Below the pieces are notes generated by a model. That model had not been told where the DNA came from, did no database searches, and saw only the letters and a program-made list of their open reading frames with translations. Positions 17,999 to 26,667 of a DNA stretch of 64,000 bases are shown piece after piece. Both the position numbers and the translations under genes were made by a program. The stretch lies in contig NZ_LPWA01000131.1 in NCBI RefSeq assembly GCF_001510895.1, positions 1-64,000 on the forward strand, read 5' to 3'. The first letter of the stretch is position 1; each line of letters begins with the position of its first letter. The stretch is from Mesorhizobium loti (GTDB taxonomy: Bacteria > Pseudomonadota > Alphaproteobacteria > Rhizobiales > Rhizobiaceae).

Positions 17999-18829
17999 AT
18001 GACAAAGCAAACCCGTAAGACCCTTCGTCAAGCTGCGATCGCAGTCCCACTTCTCGCGCTCGGCTTTTACTTCATCCCGATCCTGACGACGATCTGGATC
18101 GTCTGCGGTCTGATCGATGTGCTGCGCAATGCAAACAAGGATCTGTCGTTGTTCCGCGGCTATTTCCTCGGCAACGGCATCTTCACCTGGCTGCTGTCGC
18201 CCTTCAACCTGTTGGTTGACCTGCTTTGCTACCGGAACCCAGGCGTGTGGAAGCTGGAGCAGTTTCCCGCCGACTATCAGCGCGAGGTCAACGAGGTTCT
18301 CGACGTCTTTAAGGCTCGCAAGGACGAGATCATCGCCGATATCGACGCCAATTTCGGCACCGGCCGGCGTGGCATGTATGTCTATCAGTGGTATGGCAAG
18401 CACAAGATCGATAACGTGCCCGAATTCAACAAAGACTATAAATACATCAAGACCATCGCGGTCTCAGTCTTCAGGGGCAAGGAATCGACTTCCTGGCATT
18501 TCGGGCCGCTGCGGCTTAGCCTGCGCATCCTCTACAATCTGTTGCCGGTGAAGGCCGAAATTTTCGTCGAGTGCAACAACGCCAGGAACTACTGGCACGA
18601 CAATCCGCTCTACATTTTCGACGACACGCTGCTGCACCGTTCGGTCAATGAGTATGACGGACGTCGCTACTGCGTGTTCATGGACATCATCCGTCCATCG
18701 CCATTCCCCGGCCTCGTCGCCGGCCTGCTCGCGATCGTCTCGGTAAGCGTCGAGCGCATCAATTCCATGTTCTACAAGAACTGGAAGATGATCGGTTCGT
18801 CCAAGGCCAAGAAGGCCGCTGCCAACTGA
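17999..18829 (+). CDS. Aspartyl/asparaginyl beta-hydroxylase family protein, LpxO/OlsC-like
   Basis: Protein of 276 residues from the ATG at 17999 (a TTG 14 codons upstream is possible). One or two membrane segments lie in residues 10-40, and another hydrophobic stretch near 237-250. The C-terminal part matches the iron/2-oxoglutarate hydroxylase fold of LpxO and OlsC: a WYG block near 131, His167-x-Gly169, then FDDT-LLH with His213, and DIIRP near 229. HxG in place of HxD is what the AspH branch uses, so the enzyme may be active. Members hydroxylate lipid A acyl chains or ornithine lipids; the substrate here is unknown. Confidence 0.7.
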   Translation: MTKQTRKTLRQAAIAVPLLALGFYFIPILTTIWIVCGLIDVLRNANKDLSLFRGYFLGNGIFTWLLSPFNLLVDLLCYRNPGVWKLEQFPADYQREVNEVLDVFKARKDEIIADIDANFGTGRRGMYVYQWYGKHKIDNVPEFNKDYKYIKTIAVSVFRGKESTSWHFGPLRLSLRILYNLLPVKAEIFVECNNARNYWHDNPLYIFDDTLLHRSVNEYDGRRYCVFMDIIRPSPFPGLVAGLLAIVSVSVERINSMFYKNWKMIGSSKAKKAAAN

Positions 18830-18953
18830 GACATCCGGCGCTTGCGGCGCCGGAGCGCTCCTTGGCGCGATCTTTGTCCATTGTTTGGGTCTTTGGCTCG
18901 CAACCGCACTGCCTTAGTGCTATGGCGCCGCTTTCAAACGGAAAAGCGTATCC

Positions 18954-19940
18954 ATGGCAGGTGTTGAACAAATAACGGTGGAGGCCGGCGAGGCGGGCAT
19001 GCGGCTCGACCGCTGGTTCAAGGTCCACTATCCGGGCCTCGGCTTCGGCCATTTGCAGAAGCTGTTGCGCTCCGGCCAGGTCCGCGTCGATGGCGGCCGG
19101 GTGAAGGCCGACACACGCGTCGAGCCTGGACAGACGGTGCGCATCCCACCGCTCGAGGTCGACAAGAAGGGCGATGCGCCGCTGACCGGCCACTCGATCC
19201 GCAACCAGGGCGATGCCGATGTGCTGGCCAAGATGCTCTTGCACGAGGACCCGAAAGTCTTCGTCTTCAACAAGCCGGCGGGCTTGGCCGTGCAGGGCGG
19301 CTCCGGCGTCACGCGCAATGTCGACGACATGCTGGAAGCCTGGCGCACCCAGAAAGGCGAGAAGCCGCGCCTCGTCCATCGCCTCGACCGCGACACTTCC
19401 GGCGTGCTGGTGGTTGCCCGCACCCGCCTTGCCGCGATGAAGCTGTCGGAAGCATTCCGGGCACGCGAGACGAAGAAGACCTATTGGGCTTTGGTCAAAG
19501 GCGTGCCGCCGAAGCGCGAGGACAAGATCTCGACCTGGCTGGTCAAGGAGGCTACGCCGGACGGCGACCGCGTGCGCATCGCCAAGCATGGCGAGAAGGG
19601 CGCCGACCATGCCGTGTCCTACTATCGCGTCGTCGAACAGGCGGCGCAGTCGCTGTCCTGGCTGGAGATGGAACCCTATACCGGCCGCACCCATCAGCTT
19701 CGTGTCCATGCCGCACATATCGGCTGCCCGATCATCGGCGATCCGAAATATTTCGAGGCTGACACCAACTGGGAATTCCCGGGCGGCATCCAGAACCGGC
19801 TGCATCTGCACGCGCGCCGCATCGTCATTCCGCATCCCGACCAGGGGGTGATCGATGTCACCGCGCCGATGCCGCCGCATATGCGCCAGAGTTGGAACCT
19901 GCTCGGCTTCGACGAGCAGAGCGCGGAGGACGGCAATTGA
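18954..19940 (+). CDS. rluC: RluC/RluD-family 23S rRNA pseudouridine synthase
   Basis: Protein of 328 residues. An S4 RNA-binding domain (RLDRWFKVHYPGLGFGHLQK, about residues 17-36) is followed by the RluA-type catalytic domain with HRLDRDTSGVLVVA, whose aspartate is the catalytic residue. The family makes pseudouridines in 23S rRNA. RluC is favoured by length and N-terminal S4 domain but RluD is not excluded. Its TGA overlaps the TTG start of the next gene. Confidence 0.88.
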   Translation: MAGVEQITVEAGEAGMRLDRWFKVHYPGLGFGHLQKLLRSGQVRVDGGRVKADTRVEPGQTVRIPPLEVDKKGDAPLTGHSIRNQGDADVLAKMLLHEDPKVFVFNKPAGLAVQGGSGVTRNVDDMLEAWRTQKGEKPRLVHRLDRDTSGVLVVARTRLAAMKLSEAFRARETKKTYWALVKGVPPKREDKISTWLVKEATPDGDRVRIAKHGEKGADHAVSYYRVVEQAAQSLSWLEMEPYTGRTHQLRVHAAHIGCPIIGDPKYFEADTNWEFPGGIQNRLHLHARRIVIPHPDQGVIDVTAPMPPHMRQSWNLLGFDEQSAEDGN

Positions 19941-20857
19941 GCAGCGCCACCGACACGATCGACCGGCGCGACGCGGTGGACTTGACTGCGGCGGCGATGA
20001 TGGTCGGGCTGACGCTGTCCTGGGGGCTGAACTACGTCGCCGCCAAGGTCTCCTACGCCGGCTACGATCCGGTGTTCGTGTCGATCGCGCGCTCGATCCT
20101 CGGCGGGCTTTGCGTGTTCGGCTGGTGTCGGTTGCGCGGCATCAAGCTGTTTGAAGCGGATGGGACACTGATCGTCGGCGCTGCTGTCGGGGTGCTCTTC
20201 GGTGTCGAGTTCCTGTTCCTCTATGTCGGGCTCGAATACACGACCGTTGCCCGCAACACGCTCTTGGTCAACACCATGCCTTTCTGGGTGCTGATCGGCG
20301 GCCATTTCCTGCTCGGCGAGCGCATCAACGCACGCAAGCTTGGCGGCCTCGTGCTGGCCTTCTGCGGCCTGCTGGCGGTGTTCTCCGACGGCATCATCGC
20401 CGGCAAGGATGCGACACTGACGGGTGACCTGCTCAGTCTCGGCTCGGGCATCCTCTGGGCGTTGACCAGCATCGTCATCAAGCGGTCGAAGCTGGTTGCG
20501 ACCAGCGCCGAGAAGCTCCTGCTTTACCAACTGGCGGGCGCCGCCGTCGTCGGCGCCCTGGTGATGCCGTTCGCCGGACCACCGATCCGCGAAATCGCCG
20601 CATTGCCGACACTGGCATTGATGTTCCAGTCTTTCTATATCGTCGCCTTCACCTATGTTTTGTGGTTCTGGCTGCTCACACGCTATCCGGCAGCAGGCTT
20701 GTCCAGCTTCGCTTTCCTGTCGCCTGTGTTCGGCGTGCTGTGCGGCGCGGTTCTGTTGGGCGAGCCGCTGACGGTCAGGATTTTCGTGGCGCTGGCGCTG
20801 ATCGCCGCCGGGCTGATCATCGTCAATCGCCCGGCGCGCAGGCAGCCCACGGTGTAA
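19937..20857 (+). CDS. EamA/DMT-family permease
   Basis: About 306 residues from a TTG at 19937 that overlaps the rluC stop (TTGA). Ten membrane segments in two repeated five-helix EamA halves, the second starting around GDLLSLGSGILWALTSIV. The family exports or imports metabolites such as amino acids; the substrate cannot be told. The start is uncertain: an ATG near 19997 would remove only a hydrophilic leader. Ten bases separate it from the ATP12 gene. Confidence 0.8.
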   Translation: MSSATDTIDRRDAVDLTAAAMMVGLTLSWGLNYVAAKVSYAGYDPVFVSIARSILGGLCVFGWCRLRGIKLFEADGTLIVGAAVGVLFGVEFLFLYVGLEYTTVARNTLLVNTMPFWVLIGGHFLLGERINARKLGGLVLAFCGLLAVFSDGIIAGKDATLTGDLLSLGSGILWALTSIVIKRSKLVATSAEKLLLYQLAGAAVVGALVMPFAGPPIREIAALPTLALMFQSFYIVAFTYVLWFWLLTRYPAAGLSSFAFLSPVFGVLCGAVLLGEPLTVRIFVALALIAAGLIIVNRPARRQPTV

Positions 20858-20867
20858 GGAGTTCGAC

Positions 20868-21659
20868 ATGCGCGATATCCTCGAAGACCTTGAAGCAGGA
20901 AAGCTGCTTTCCGACCCGGATCCGGTGCGCCGCGCCCAGATCCAGATGAAGACGCCGCTGCCGAAGCGCTTCTACAAGGCTGTTTCGGTCATGCCGGTCG
21001 AAAGCGGTTTTGCCGTCCACCTCGACGGCAGGCCGGTCCGCACGCCGGGAAAGGCGCTGCTGGTGCTGCCGACCGAGAGAGCGGCGGCGTTGGTCGCTGA
21101 CGAGTTTTCCGCGCAGAGCGGGGTCATCGACCCCGTGACCATGCCGGTCATGCGCCTTGCCAACACCGCCATCGACGGCATCGCCAGCGATCCGCAAGCG
21201 GTGCTGGAGGACGTTCTGCGCTTCGCTTCGTCCGACCTGCTATGCTACCGGGCGGACGGCCCGCAGGGACTGGTCGATCGCCAGAACAAGCTCTGGGACC
21301 CGGTCCTCGACTGGGCGAGGAGCCGCCTTGGCGCGCGCTTCAACCTTGCCGAAGGCGTCATCCATGTCGAGCAGCCGCGCGAGACGATTGCCGTGCTTGG
21401 CGCCCATCTTGCCCAGCGCAGCGAGCCGCTGCGTCTTGCCGCCATCCATGTCATGACCTCGCTGACCGGCTCGGCTCTGCTTTCTTTAGCCGTCGATTTC
21501 GGTGATCTCGACGGCGAGGAGGCGTGGACCGCCGGCCATGTCGACGAGGACTGGCAGATCGAGCACTGGGGTCAGGATGCAGAAGCGGTCGCGCGCCGCT
21601 CGGCCCGCAAACGCGACATGATGGCTGCCGTCGCTCTGCTCGAAGCGCTGCAAACCTGA
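20868..21659 (+). CDS. ATP12-family F1-ATPase assembly chaperone
   Basis: Protein of 263 residues. ATP12 binds free alpha subunits of F1-ATP synthase until assembly. Family features are PLPKRFYKAVSV, the LDGRPVRTPGK block, DPVTMPVMRLANTAID and SSDLLCYRA. Bacterial ATP12 is found mainly in Alphaproteobacteria, the lineage that shares ancestry with mitochondria. It is likely co-transcribed with the EamA permease ahead of it. Confidence 0.9.
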   Translation: MRDILEDLEAGKLLSDPDPVRRAQIQMKTPLPKRFYKAVSVMPVESGFAVHLDGRPVRTPGKALLVLPTERAAALVADEFSAQSGVIDPVTMPVMRLANTAIDGIASDPQAVLEDVLRFASSDLLCYRADGPQGLVDRQNKLWDPVLDWARSRLGARFNLAEGVIHVEQPRETIAVLGAHLAQRSEPLRLAAIHVMTSLTGSALLSLAVDFGDLDGEEAWTAGHVDEDWQIEHWGQDAEAVARRSARKRDMMAAVALLEALQT

Positions 21660-21670
21660 ATGCAGCCCCC

Positions 21671-21698
21671 ACTTTCGCATTGCACCTAATACGAAAGT
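21671..21698. promoter_or_regulatory. Inverted repeat upstream of the MHS transporter
   Basis: Arms ACTTTCG (21671-21677) and CGAAAGT (21692-21698) with a 14-base AT-richer centre. The position, about 150 bases before the transporter start and just after the ATP12 stop, fits an operator. The regulator is not recognised. Confidence 0.35.
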
Positions 21699-21846
21699 CA
21701 TAATCCCATCGTCGCGGTGCCTTTCGCGGGCGCTTTCTGCCATTTTTTCCGTCGTTGGTTGCGTTTTTTGAGTCCGCGTTCGGAGGAATTGCGGACGGTG
21801 GTGCGCAGCCATCGAGGACAGACGGGATCCACGGGAGGATATATCA

Positions 21847-23736
21847 ATGGCAATGGTATCGACCGCCGGCAGAACCAGCCGCGGCATGACGCGGGAGGAA
21901 AAGAAGGTCATCTTCGCCTCTTCGCTCGGCACCGTTTTCGAATGGTACGATTTCTATCTCTACGGTTCGCTGGCCGCCTTCATCGGCGCTACCTTCTTCA
22001 GCCCGACCATCCCTGAGGCGACCCGCAACATCTTCGCGCTGCTGGCCTTCGCCGCCGGCTTCCTCGTGCGCCCGTTCGGCGCGCTGGTGTTCGGCCGCAT
22101 CGGCGATCTCGTCGGCCGCAAATACACCTTCCTCGTCACCATGACGATCATGGGCCTGTCGACCTTTCTGGTCGGCCTGCTGCCCGGCTACGCCAGTTGG
22201 GGCATCGCCGCACCGGTGATCCTGATCGGGCTGCGCATGCTGCAGGGTCTGGCGCTGGGCGGCGAATACGGCGGGGCCGCGACCTATGTCGCCGAGCACG
22301 CGCCGGACGACCGCCGCGGTTATTACACGTCCTGGATCCAGACGACGGCGACGCTTGGCCTGTTCCTGTCGCTGATCGTCATCCTCATCGTCCAGGGTTC
22401 GCTCAGCAAGGAAACCTACGCTAGCTGGGGCTGGCGCATTCCCTTCATCGTCTCTTTCCTGCTGCTCGCCATCTCGATCTGGATCCGGCTTTCGCTCTCG
22501 GAGTCGCCGACCTTCCAACGCATGAAGGACGAGGGCAAGGGCTCCAAGGCGCCGCTGTCGGAAGCTTTCGGGCAGTGGAAGAACGCCAAGATCGCGCTGC
22601 TGGCGCTGCTTGGCCTCACCGCGGGCCAGGCCGTGATCTGGTACAACGGGCAGTTCTACGCGCTGTTCTTCCTGCAGAATGTGCTGAAGGTCGACGCGCA
22701 GTCGGTCAACATCATGATCGCGATCGCGCTGGCTGTCGGCTCGATCTTCTTTGTCGTGTTCGGCTGGCTGTCGGACAAGATCGGCCGCAAGCCGATCATC
22801 ATGGCGGGTCTGGCGCTCGGCATTGTCTGCACCTTTCCGCTGTTCAAGGCGCTGACCTGGGCTGCCAACCCGGCGCTGGCGACCGCCCAGCAGAACACGC
22901 GCGCGACGGTGACGGCAGCGCCTGGCGACTGCAGGTTCCAGTTCAACCCGGTCGGCACGGCGAAGTTCACGACATCCTGCGATATCGCGACCTCGTTCCT
23001 GACCAAGAACTCGGTGCCTTACGACGTCGTTACGACGGCGGCACCGGGCACGGCGGCGACGGTCAAGATCGGCAACGAGACGGTGGAGTCCTATGACGCG
23101 GTCGCCGCCGGCGATCAGGCCAAGGCCAAGGAGGCCGCCTTCCAGAAGGCCGTCAACACGTCGCTCCAGGATGGCGGCTACCCGCTGAAGCGCGCCGCAG
23201 CCAAGGTGCCGGATCAGAAGCTCGACGCTTTCATCGCAGCCAATCCGGAGCTGAAGCTCGACGCCGCAGCTATCCGTGGCGGCGAGAAGACGACGATGCC
23301 GACCGACAAGGCGGTCACCGACAAGCTGCTGACCAAGGATGAGGCAGCCGGCGCCGCCGAGATCACCGTCTACAATATTCCAGGCGGCGGTCCCTTCGCC
23401 ATGGTTGCCGATCCGGCAGGCATCAACTGGCCGTTGACGATCGGCATCCTGTTCATCCTCGTGGTGTTCGTGACCATGGTCTACGGACCGATCGCCGCAA
23501 TCCTGGTCGAGATGTTCCCGACCCGCATCCGCTACACCGGCATGTCGCTGCCTTACCATATCGGCAATGGCTGGTTCGGCGGCCTGCTGCCGGCGACGGT
23601 GTTTGCGCTGAGCGCCTATAAGGGCGACATCTATTACGGCCTGTGGTACCCGGTGCTGATCGCGGCGATGTCGCTCGTCATTGGTATGATCTTCGTCAGG
23701 GACACGCTCGGCACCGACCTGCACACCAAGCAGTAG
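21847..23736 (+). CDS. MFS transporter of the metabolite:H+ symporter (MHS) type with a large insert
   Basis: Protein of 629 residues, about 180 longer than usual MHS transporters. The N-terminal half has FASSLGTVFEWYDFYLYGSL and the loop motif GRIGDLVGRKYTF; the second half has GWLSDKIGRKP. Between about residues 340 and 525 a hydrophilic Ala/Lys/Thr-rich segment with two cysteines interrupts the helices before WPLTIGILFILVVFVTMVYG. From helix topology it should be outside the membrane on the periplasmic side. MHS members move carboxylates, shikimate, proline or betaine with protons. Substrate unknown. Confidence 0.88.
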   Translation: MAMVSTAGRTSRGMTREEKKVIFASSLGTVFEWYDFYLYGSLAAFIGATFFSPTIPEATRNIFALLAFAAGFLVRPFGALVFGRIGDLVGRKYTFLVTMTIMGLSTFLVGLLPGYASWGIAAPVILIGLRMLQGLALGGEYGGAATYVAEHAPDDRRGYYTSWIQTTATLGLFLSLIVILIVQGSLSKETYASWGWRIPFIVSFLLLAISIWIRLSLSESPTFQRMKDEGKGSKAPLSEAFGQWKNAKIALLALLGLTAGQAVIWYNGQFYALFFLQNVLKVDAQSVNIMIAIALAVGSIFFVVFGWLSDKIGRKPIIMAGLALGIVCTFPLFKALTWAANPALATAQQNTRATVTAAPGDCRFQFNPVGTAKFTTSCDIATSFLTKNSVPYDVVTTAAPGTAATVKIGNETVESYDAVAAGDQAKAKEAAFQKAVNTSLQDGGYPLKRAAAKVPDQKLDAFIAANPELKLDAAAIRGGEKTTMPTDKAVTDKLLTKDEAAGAAEITVYNIPGGGPFAMVADPAGINWPLTIGILFILVVFVTMVYGPIAAILVEMFPTRIRYTGMSLPYHIGNGWFGGLLPATVFALSAYKGDIYYGLWYPVLIAAMSLVIGMIFVRDTLGTDLHTKQ

Positions 23737-23758
23737 GCGATCGACCCCCTTGGAAAAG

Positions 23759-23792
23759 AAAAGCCCGGCGCGAGCGATCGCGCCGGGCTTTT
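23759..23792. terminator. Bidirectional terminator between the transporter and gstI
   Basis: A 14-base perfect stem AAAAGCCCGGCGCG / CGCGCCGGGCTTTT with loop AGCGAT. It ends in T runs on both strands, so it can serve the transporter gene on the plus strand and gstI on the minus strand. Confidence 0.9.
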
Positions 23793-23815
23793 CATGCAGA
23801 ATTGGAAAAAGCCGG

Positions 23816-24007
23816 TCAGCTCTTGCGCTGGTTCTCTTCCTCGATCGCCGCCTCATGGTACCAGCCGTCGAAATCGGCGTGCGTATCGCGCAACGAGGCA
23901 AGCTCTGCCGCGAATTTGGCCTTTGCGCCTAAATTTGAGGCAGTCGCCCGGCCTGCAACCGGGAACATCAGAATCTTTGCCGACGGACGGGACGCGGTGA
24001 CTTCCAT
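23816..24007 (-). CDS. gstI: GstI-like glutamine synthetase translational inhibitor (DUF2735)
   Basis: Protein of exactly 63 residues from the ATG at 24007, preceded by a strong AAAGGAGG ribosome binding site; the frame is open 23 codons further but without such a site. It opens MEVTASRPSAKILMFPVAGR and ends with an acidic-then-basic tail (HEAAIEEENQRKS). In Rhizobium leguminosarum the 63-residue GstI is divergent from glnII and blocks its expression after transcription. Size, orientation and neighbour all match. The name rests on this context and on memory of the DUF2735 family. Confidence 0.82.
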   Translation of the reverse strand: MEVTASRPSAKILMFPVAGRATASNLGAKAKFAAELASLRDTHADFDGWYHEAAIEEENQRKS

Positions 24008-24317
24008 TGGCGGCCTCCTTTCTTCTCCAGGAGCTTGTCGATTCAACTTTCTCCCAAAATAGGTTCTGCGATTCATTTAGGCAATATGCCCACAAAAAGA
24101 ACAGTACTTGCCTATTTTTAAAGCAGAATTCGCGCCTGAGCGATTGCCGCGCATTGTTGAGACGGCTCAGCAAAATCAACGCTTTGCGATGACCATTTTG
24201 CCGCACCCGGGGCGGGGAGAGTGGCACACGAATTGCTTTTTAACGATCGGCAGGCCGGCGGGTCCGGCCATGCGTTGATTCCGCCAAGGCGGTGTCCAAG
24301 CAACGAGAGGCACTGGA
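24008..24317. promoter_or_regulatory. gstI-glnII divergent control region
   Basis: This 310-base gap has no gene. It is AT-richer than its surroundings near 24050-24130. It contains the glnII sigma-54 promoter (24222-24237) and an NtrC-like site: on the minus strand 24205-24189 reads TGCGGCAAAATGGTCAT, 12 of 17 matches to TGCACC-AAAA-TGGTGCA. The site is close to the promoter rather than at a usual enhancer distance, so it might also act on gstI. The NtrC reading is inference. Confidence 0.45.
24222..24237 (+). promoter_or_regulatory. Sigma-54 (-24/-12) promoter of glnII
   Basis: TGGCACACGAATTGCT fits the sigma-54 consensus TGGCACR-N4-TTGCW, with GG and GC at the required 10-base spacing. 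It lies 80 bases before the glnII ATG. Rhizobial glnII is known to be NtrC/sigma-54 dependent, so the reading agrees with the family. Confidence 0.85.
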
Positions 24318-25354
24318 ATGACCAAATACAAGCTCGAGTATATCTGGCTCGACGGCTATACCCCGACCCCCAATCTGCGCGGCAAGACCCAGATCAAGGA
24401 GTTTGCCGAGTTCCCGACCCTCGAGCAGCTGCCGCTGTGGGGCTTCGACGGCTCCTCCACGAACCAGGCCGAAGGCCGCAGCTCCGACTGTGTGCTGAAG
24501 CCGGTGGCGCTCTATCCGGATCCTGCCCGCACCAATGGCATTCTGGTCATGTGCGAGGTCATGATGCCCGATGGCGTCACGCCGCATGCATCGAACAGCC
24601 GCGCCACCATCCTCGACGACGAGGACGCCTGGTTCGGCTTCGAGCAGGAGTATTTCTTCTACAAGGACGGCCGTCCTCTCGGCTTCCCCGAGAGCGGCTA
24701 TCCGGCGCCGCAGGGCCCGTATTACACCGGCGTCGGCTACAAGAATGTCGGCGACATTGCGCGCCAGCTCGTCGAGGAGCATCTCGACCTCTGCCTCGCC
24801 GCCGGCATCAACCATGAAGCATCAACGCCGAGGTGGCGAAGGGCCAGTGGGAATTCCAGATTTTCGGCAAGGGCTCTAGGAAGGCTGCCGACCAGATGTG
24901 GATGGCGCGCTACCTGCTGCTGCGCCTGACCGAGAAATACGGCATCGACATCGAGTTCCACTGCAAGCCGCTCGGCGACACCGACTGGAACGGCTCGGGC
25001 ATGCATTGCAATTTCTCGACCAAGTACATGCGCGAAGTCGGCGGCAAGGCCTATTTCGAGGCGCTGATGGCGCAATTCGAAAAGAACCTGATGGATCACA
25101 TCGCAGTCTACGGTCCGGACAACGACAAGCGCCTGACCGGCAAGCACGAGACCGCGCCGTGGAACAAGTTCTCCTACGGCGTCGCCGACCGTGGCGCTTC
25201 GATCCGCGTGCCGCACTCCTTCGTGAAGAACGACTACAAGGGCTATCTGGAAGACCGCCGCCCGAACTCGCAGGGCGACCCCTACCAGATCGCCTCGCAG
25301 GTTCTGAAGACGATCTCGCAGGTCTCGACCGCTGCGGTCTCGGCTGCGGCCTGA
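24318..25354 (+). pseudogene. glnII: Glutamine synthetase II, single-base frameshift
   Basis: Eukaryotic-type GSII, which joins ammonium to glutamate using ATP. Residues 1-167 read normally (MTKYKLEYIWLDGYTPTPNL, LPLWGFDGSSTNQA, GFEQEYFFY) up to CLAAGINHE. The frame then breaks at 24818-24819 and resumes as VAKGQWEFQIFGKG in the next frame to the end. The family has NHEGINAEVAKGQWEF here, so one G of GAAGGCATC is missing. With it the protein is 345 residues, the normal length. All active-site blocks, including GDTDWNGSGMHCNFSTK, are kept. Either a sequence error or a recent knock-out; glnA nearby would cover a real loss. Confidence 0.85.
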
Positions 25355-25400
25355 TCTTATCGGCGCGGGCGGCGGCCCGCTGCCAGCCTGTCGATGAAGA

Positions 25401-25426
25401 AAGCCCCGGCGGAAACGCCGGGGCTT
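25401..25426 (+). terminator. glnII terminator
   Basis: Stem AAGCCCCGGCG / CGCCGGGGCTT with a GAAA loop, followed by TT. It lies 47 bases after the glnII stop and also faces the end of the convergent peptidase gene. Confidence 0.85.
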
Positions 25427-25469
25427 TTGCGTGATTGTCTGCCGGTAACAATGGCCCGCCGCGTTGCCG

Positions 25470-26636
25470 TCAGCCTGCAATGACGCCGCGCGATTTGAGC
25501 GCCGCCACCACCTTGGCGTGCGGCAGGGCAGGGGTGCGGTTGCCGTCGCGGCCGACCATGTCGGCGTTGGCGATCAACGCGTTGAGCACGGCCTCCTCGG
25601 TCGCCTGCACGACGGCGGTATAGAATTCGTCCATGCGGCCCCAGGGGATGAAGTCCATATGGCTGTAGCTCTCAACGGTCGGCGCGCCCTTCGGGAAGCG
25701 GCCGTTGAGCGCATCAGGGTTGGCTGTCGAGAAGGCCAGAAAAATATCGCCGGAGAAATGCGAGCCGGCGGTGCCGGTGCGCGCCAGTCCGAGGGGCACG
25801 CGCCGCGCAAGCGCCTTGCATTGGCCGGGCAGCAGTGGCGCATCGGTGGCGACGATGCTGATACAGGAGCCGGCGCCGGTCGGCTGGCCGCTGAAATAGG
25901 CTTCCATCGGGTTGTCGGCCGCGAGTTCATGCCCAAGCGGCACGCCAGCGATGCTGAGCTCGTTGCGCGAGCCGAAATTGGCCTGCAGGAAGACGCCGAT
26001 CGTGTAGGAGCGGTGGCCATAGTCGACGATCCGCGACGCGCTGCCGGAGCCGCCCTTGAAGGCGTAGCAGTTCATGCCGGTACCGCCGCCGACCGAGCCT
26101 TCCTCGATGGCGCCGCCGGCAGCAACGTCGATCGCTTCGATCGCATGTTCGACGCTGACATGCGAGCCGTTGATGTCGTTGAGATAGCCGTCCCAGGTCT
26201 CGGCCACCACGGGCAACAGCCACTGGTTTGCGACTTCCGGCTTGTTGCGCGCCACCCAGTCGATGACGCCGCGATGGCAGGGGCCGACCGCATGCGTGTT
26301 GGTGATCAGGATCGGCATGTTGAGGCTGCCGGCTTCTTCCAGCCACGAGGCGCCGGTCATCTCGCCATTGCCGTTGAAGGAATGATAGCCGGCAGCACAT
26401 GCGATGCCGACGCCGTCGCGGCCGAGCGGCAGGATCGCGGTGACGCCGGTGCGGACCGGCCCATGCCCGAGGCTGAGCTTGCCGTCGCCCTTGATGAGGG
26501 TCGAGTAACCCACGAGCACGCCATCGACATCGGTGATGGCGTTTGCCGGACCGGGTGTGCCGGCCTGGGGAATGCCAAGCCCGCGGGCGCGCGGCTTGCC
26601 GGTTGGCGTGGTGGTCGAGGCTGCTCGTTGGTCCAT
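25470..26636 (-). CDS. P1-family (DmpA-type) peptidase
   Basis: Protein of 388 residues from the ATG at 26636, opening MDQRAASTTTPTGKPRARGL. P1 peptidases are N-terminal nucleophile enzymes that cleave themselves and act as aminopeptidases or beta-peptidases. The likely cleavage point is Gly256-Ser257, in GAGSCISIVATDAPLL, which aligns with the self-cleavage serine of DmpA. Other family blocks are GHGPVRTGVTAILP and GGGTGMNCYAFKGG. It lies 31 bases before the TetR gene on the same strand, so both may be transcribed together. Confidence 0.88.
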   Translation of the reverse strand: MDQRAASTTTPTGKPRARGLGIPQAGTPGPANAITDVDGVLVGYSTLIKGDGKLSLGHGPVRTGVTAILPLGRDGVGIACAAGYHSFNGNGEMTGASWLEEAGSLNMPILITNTHAVGPCHRGVIDWVARNKPEVANQWLLPVVAETWDGYLNDINGSHVSVEHAIEAIDVAAGGAIEEGSVGGGTGMNCYAFKGGSGSASRIVDYGHRSYTIGVFLQANFGSRNELSIAGVPLGHELAADNPMEAYFSGQPTGAGSCISIVATDAPLLPGQCKALARRVPLGLARTGTAGSHFSGDIFLAFSTANPDALNGRFPKGAPTVESYSHMDFIPWGRMDEFYTAVVQATEEAVLNALIANADMVGRDGNRTPALPHAKVVAALKSRGVIAG

Positions 26637-26667
26637 GCTGAAAAATGCTCCGTTTATGATAGCCGGT

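Noticed and set aside
21844..23901. A 685-codon minus-strand frame opposite the MHS transporter
   Set aside because: Arg/His-rich low-complexity antisense shadow with no recognisable motif; the plus-strand gene has normal membrane helices.
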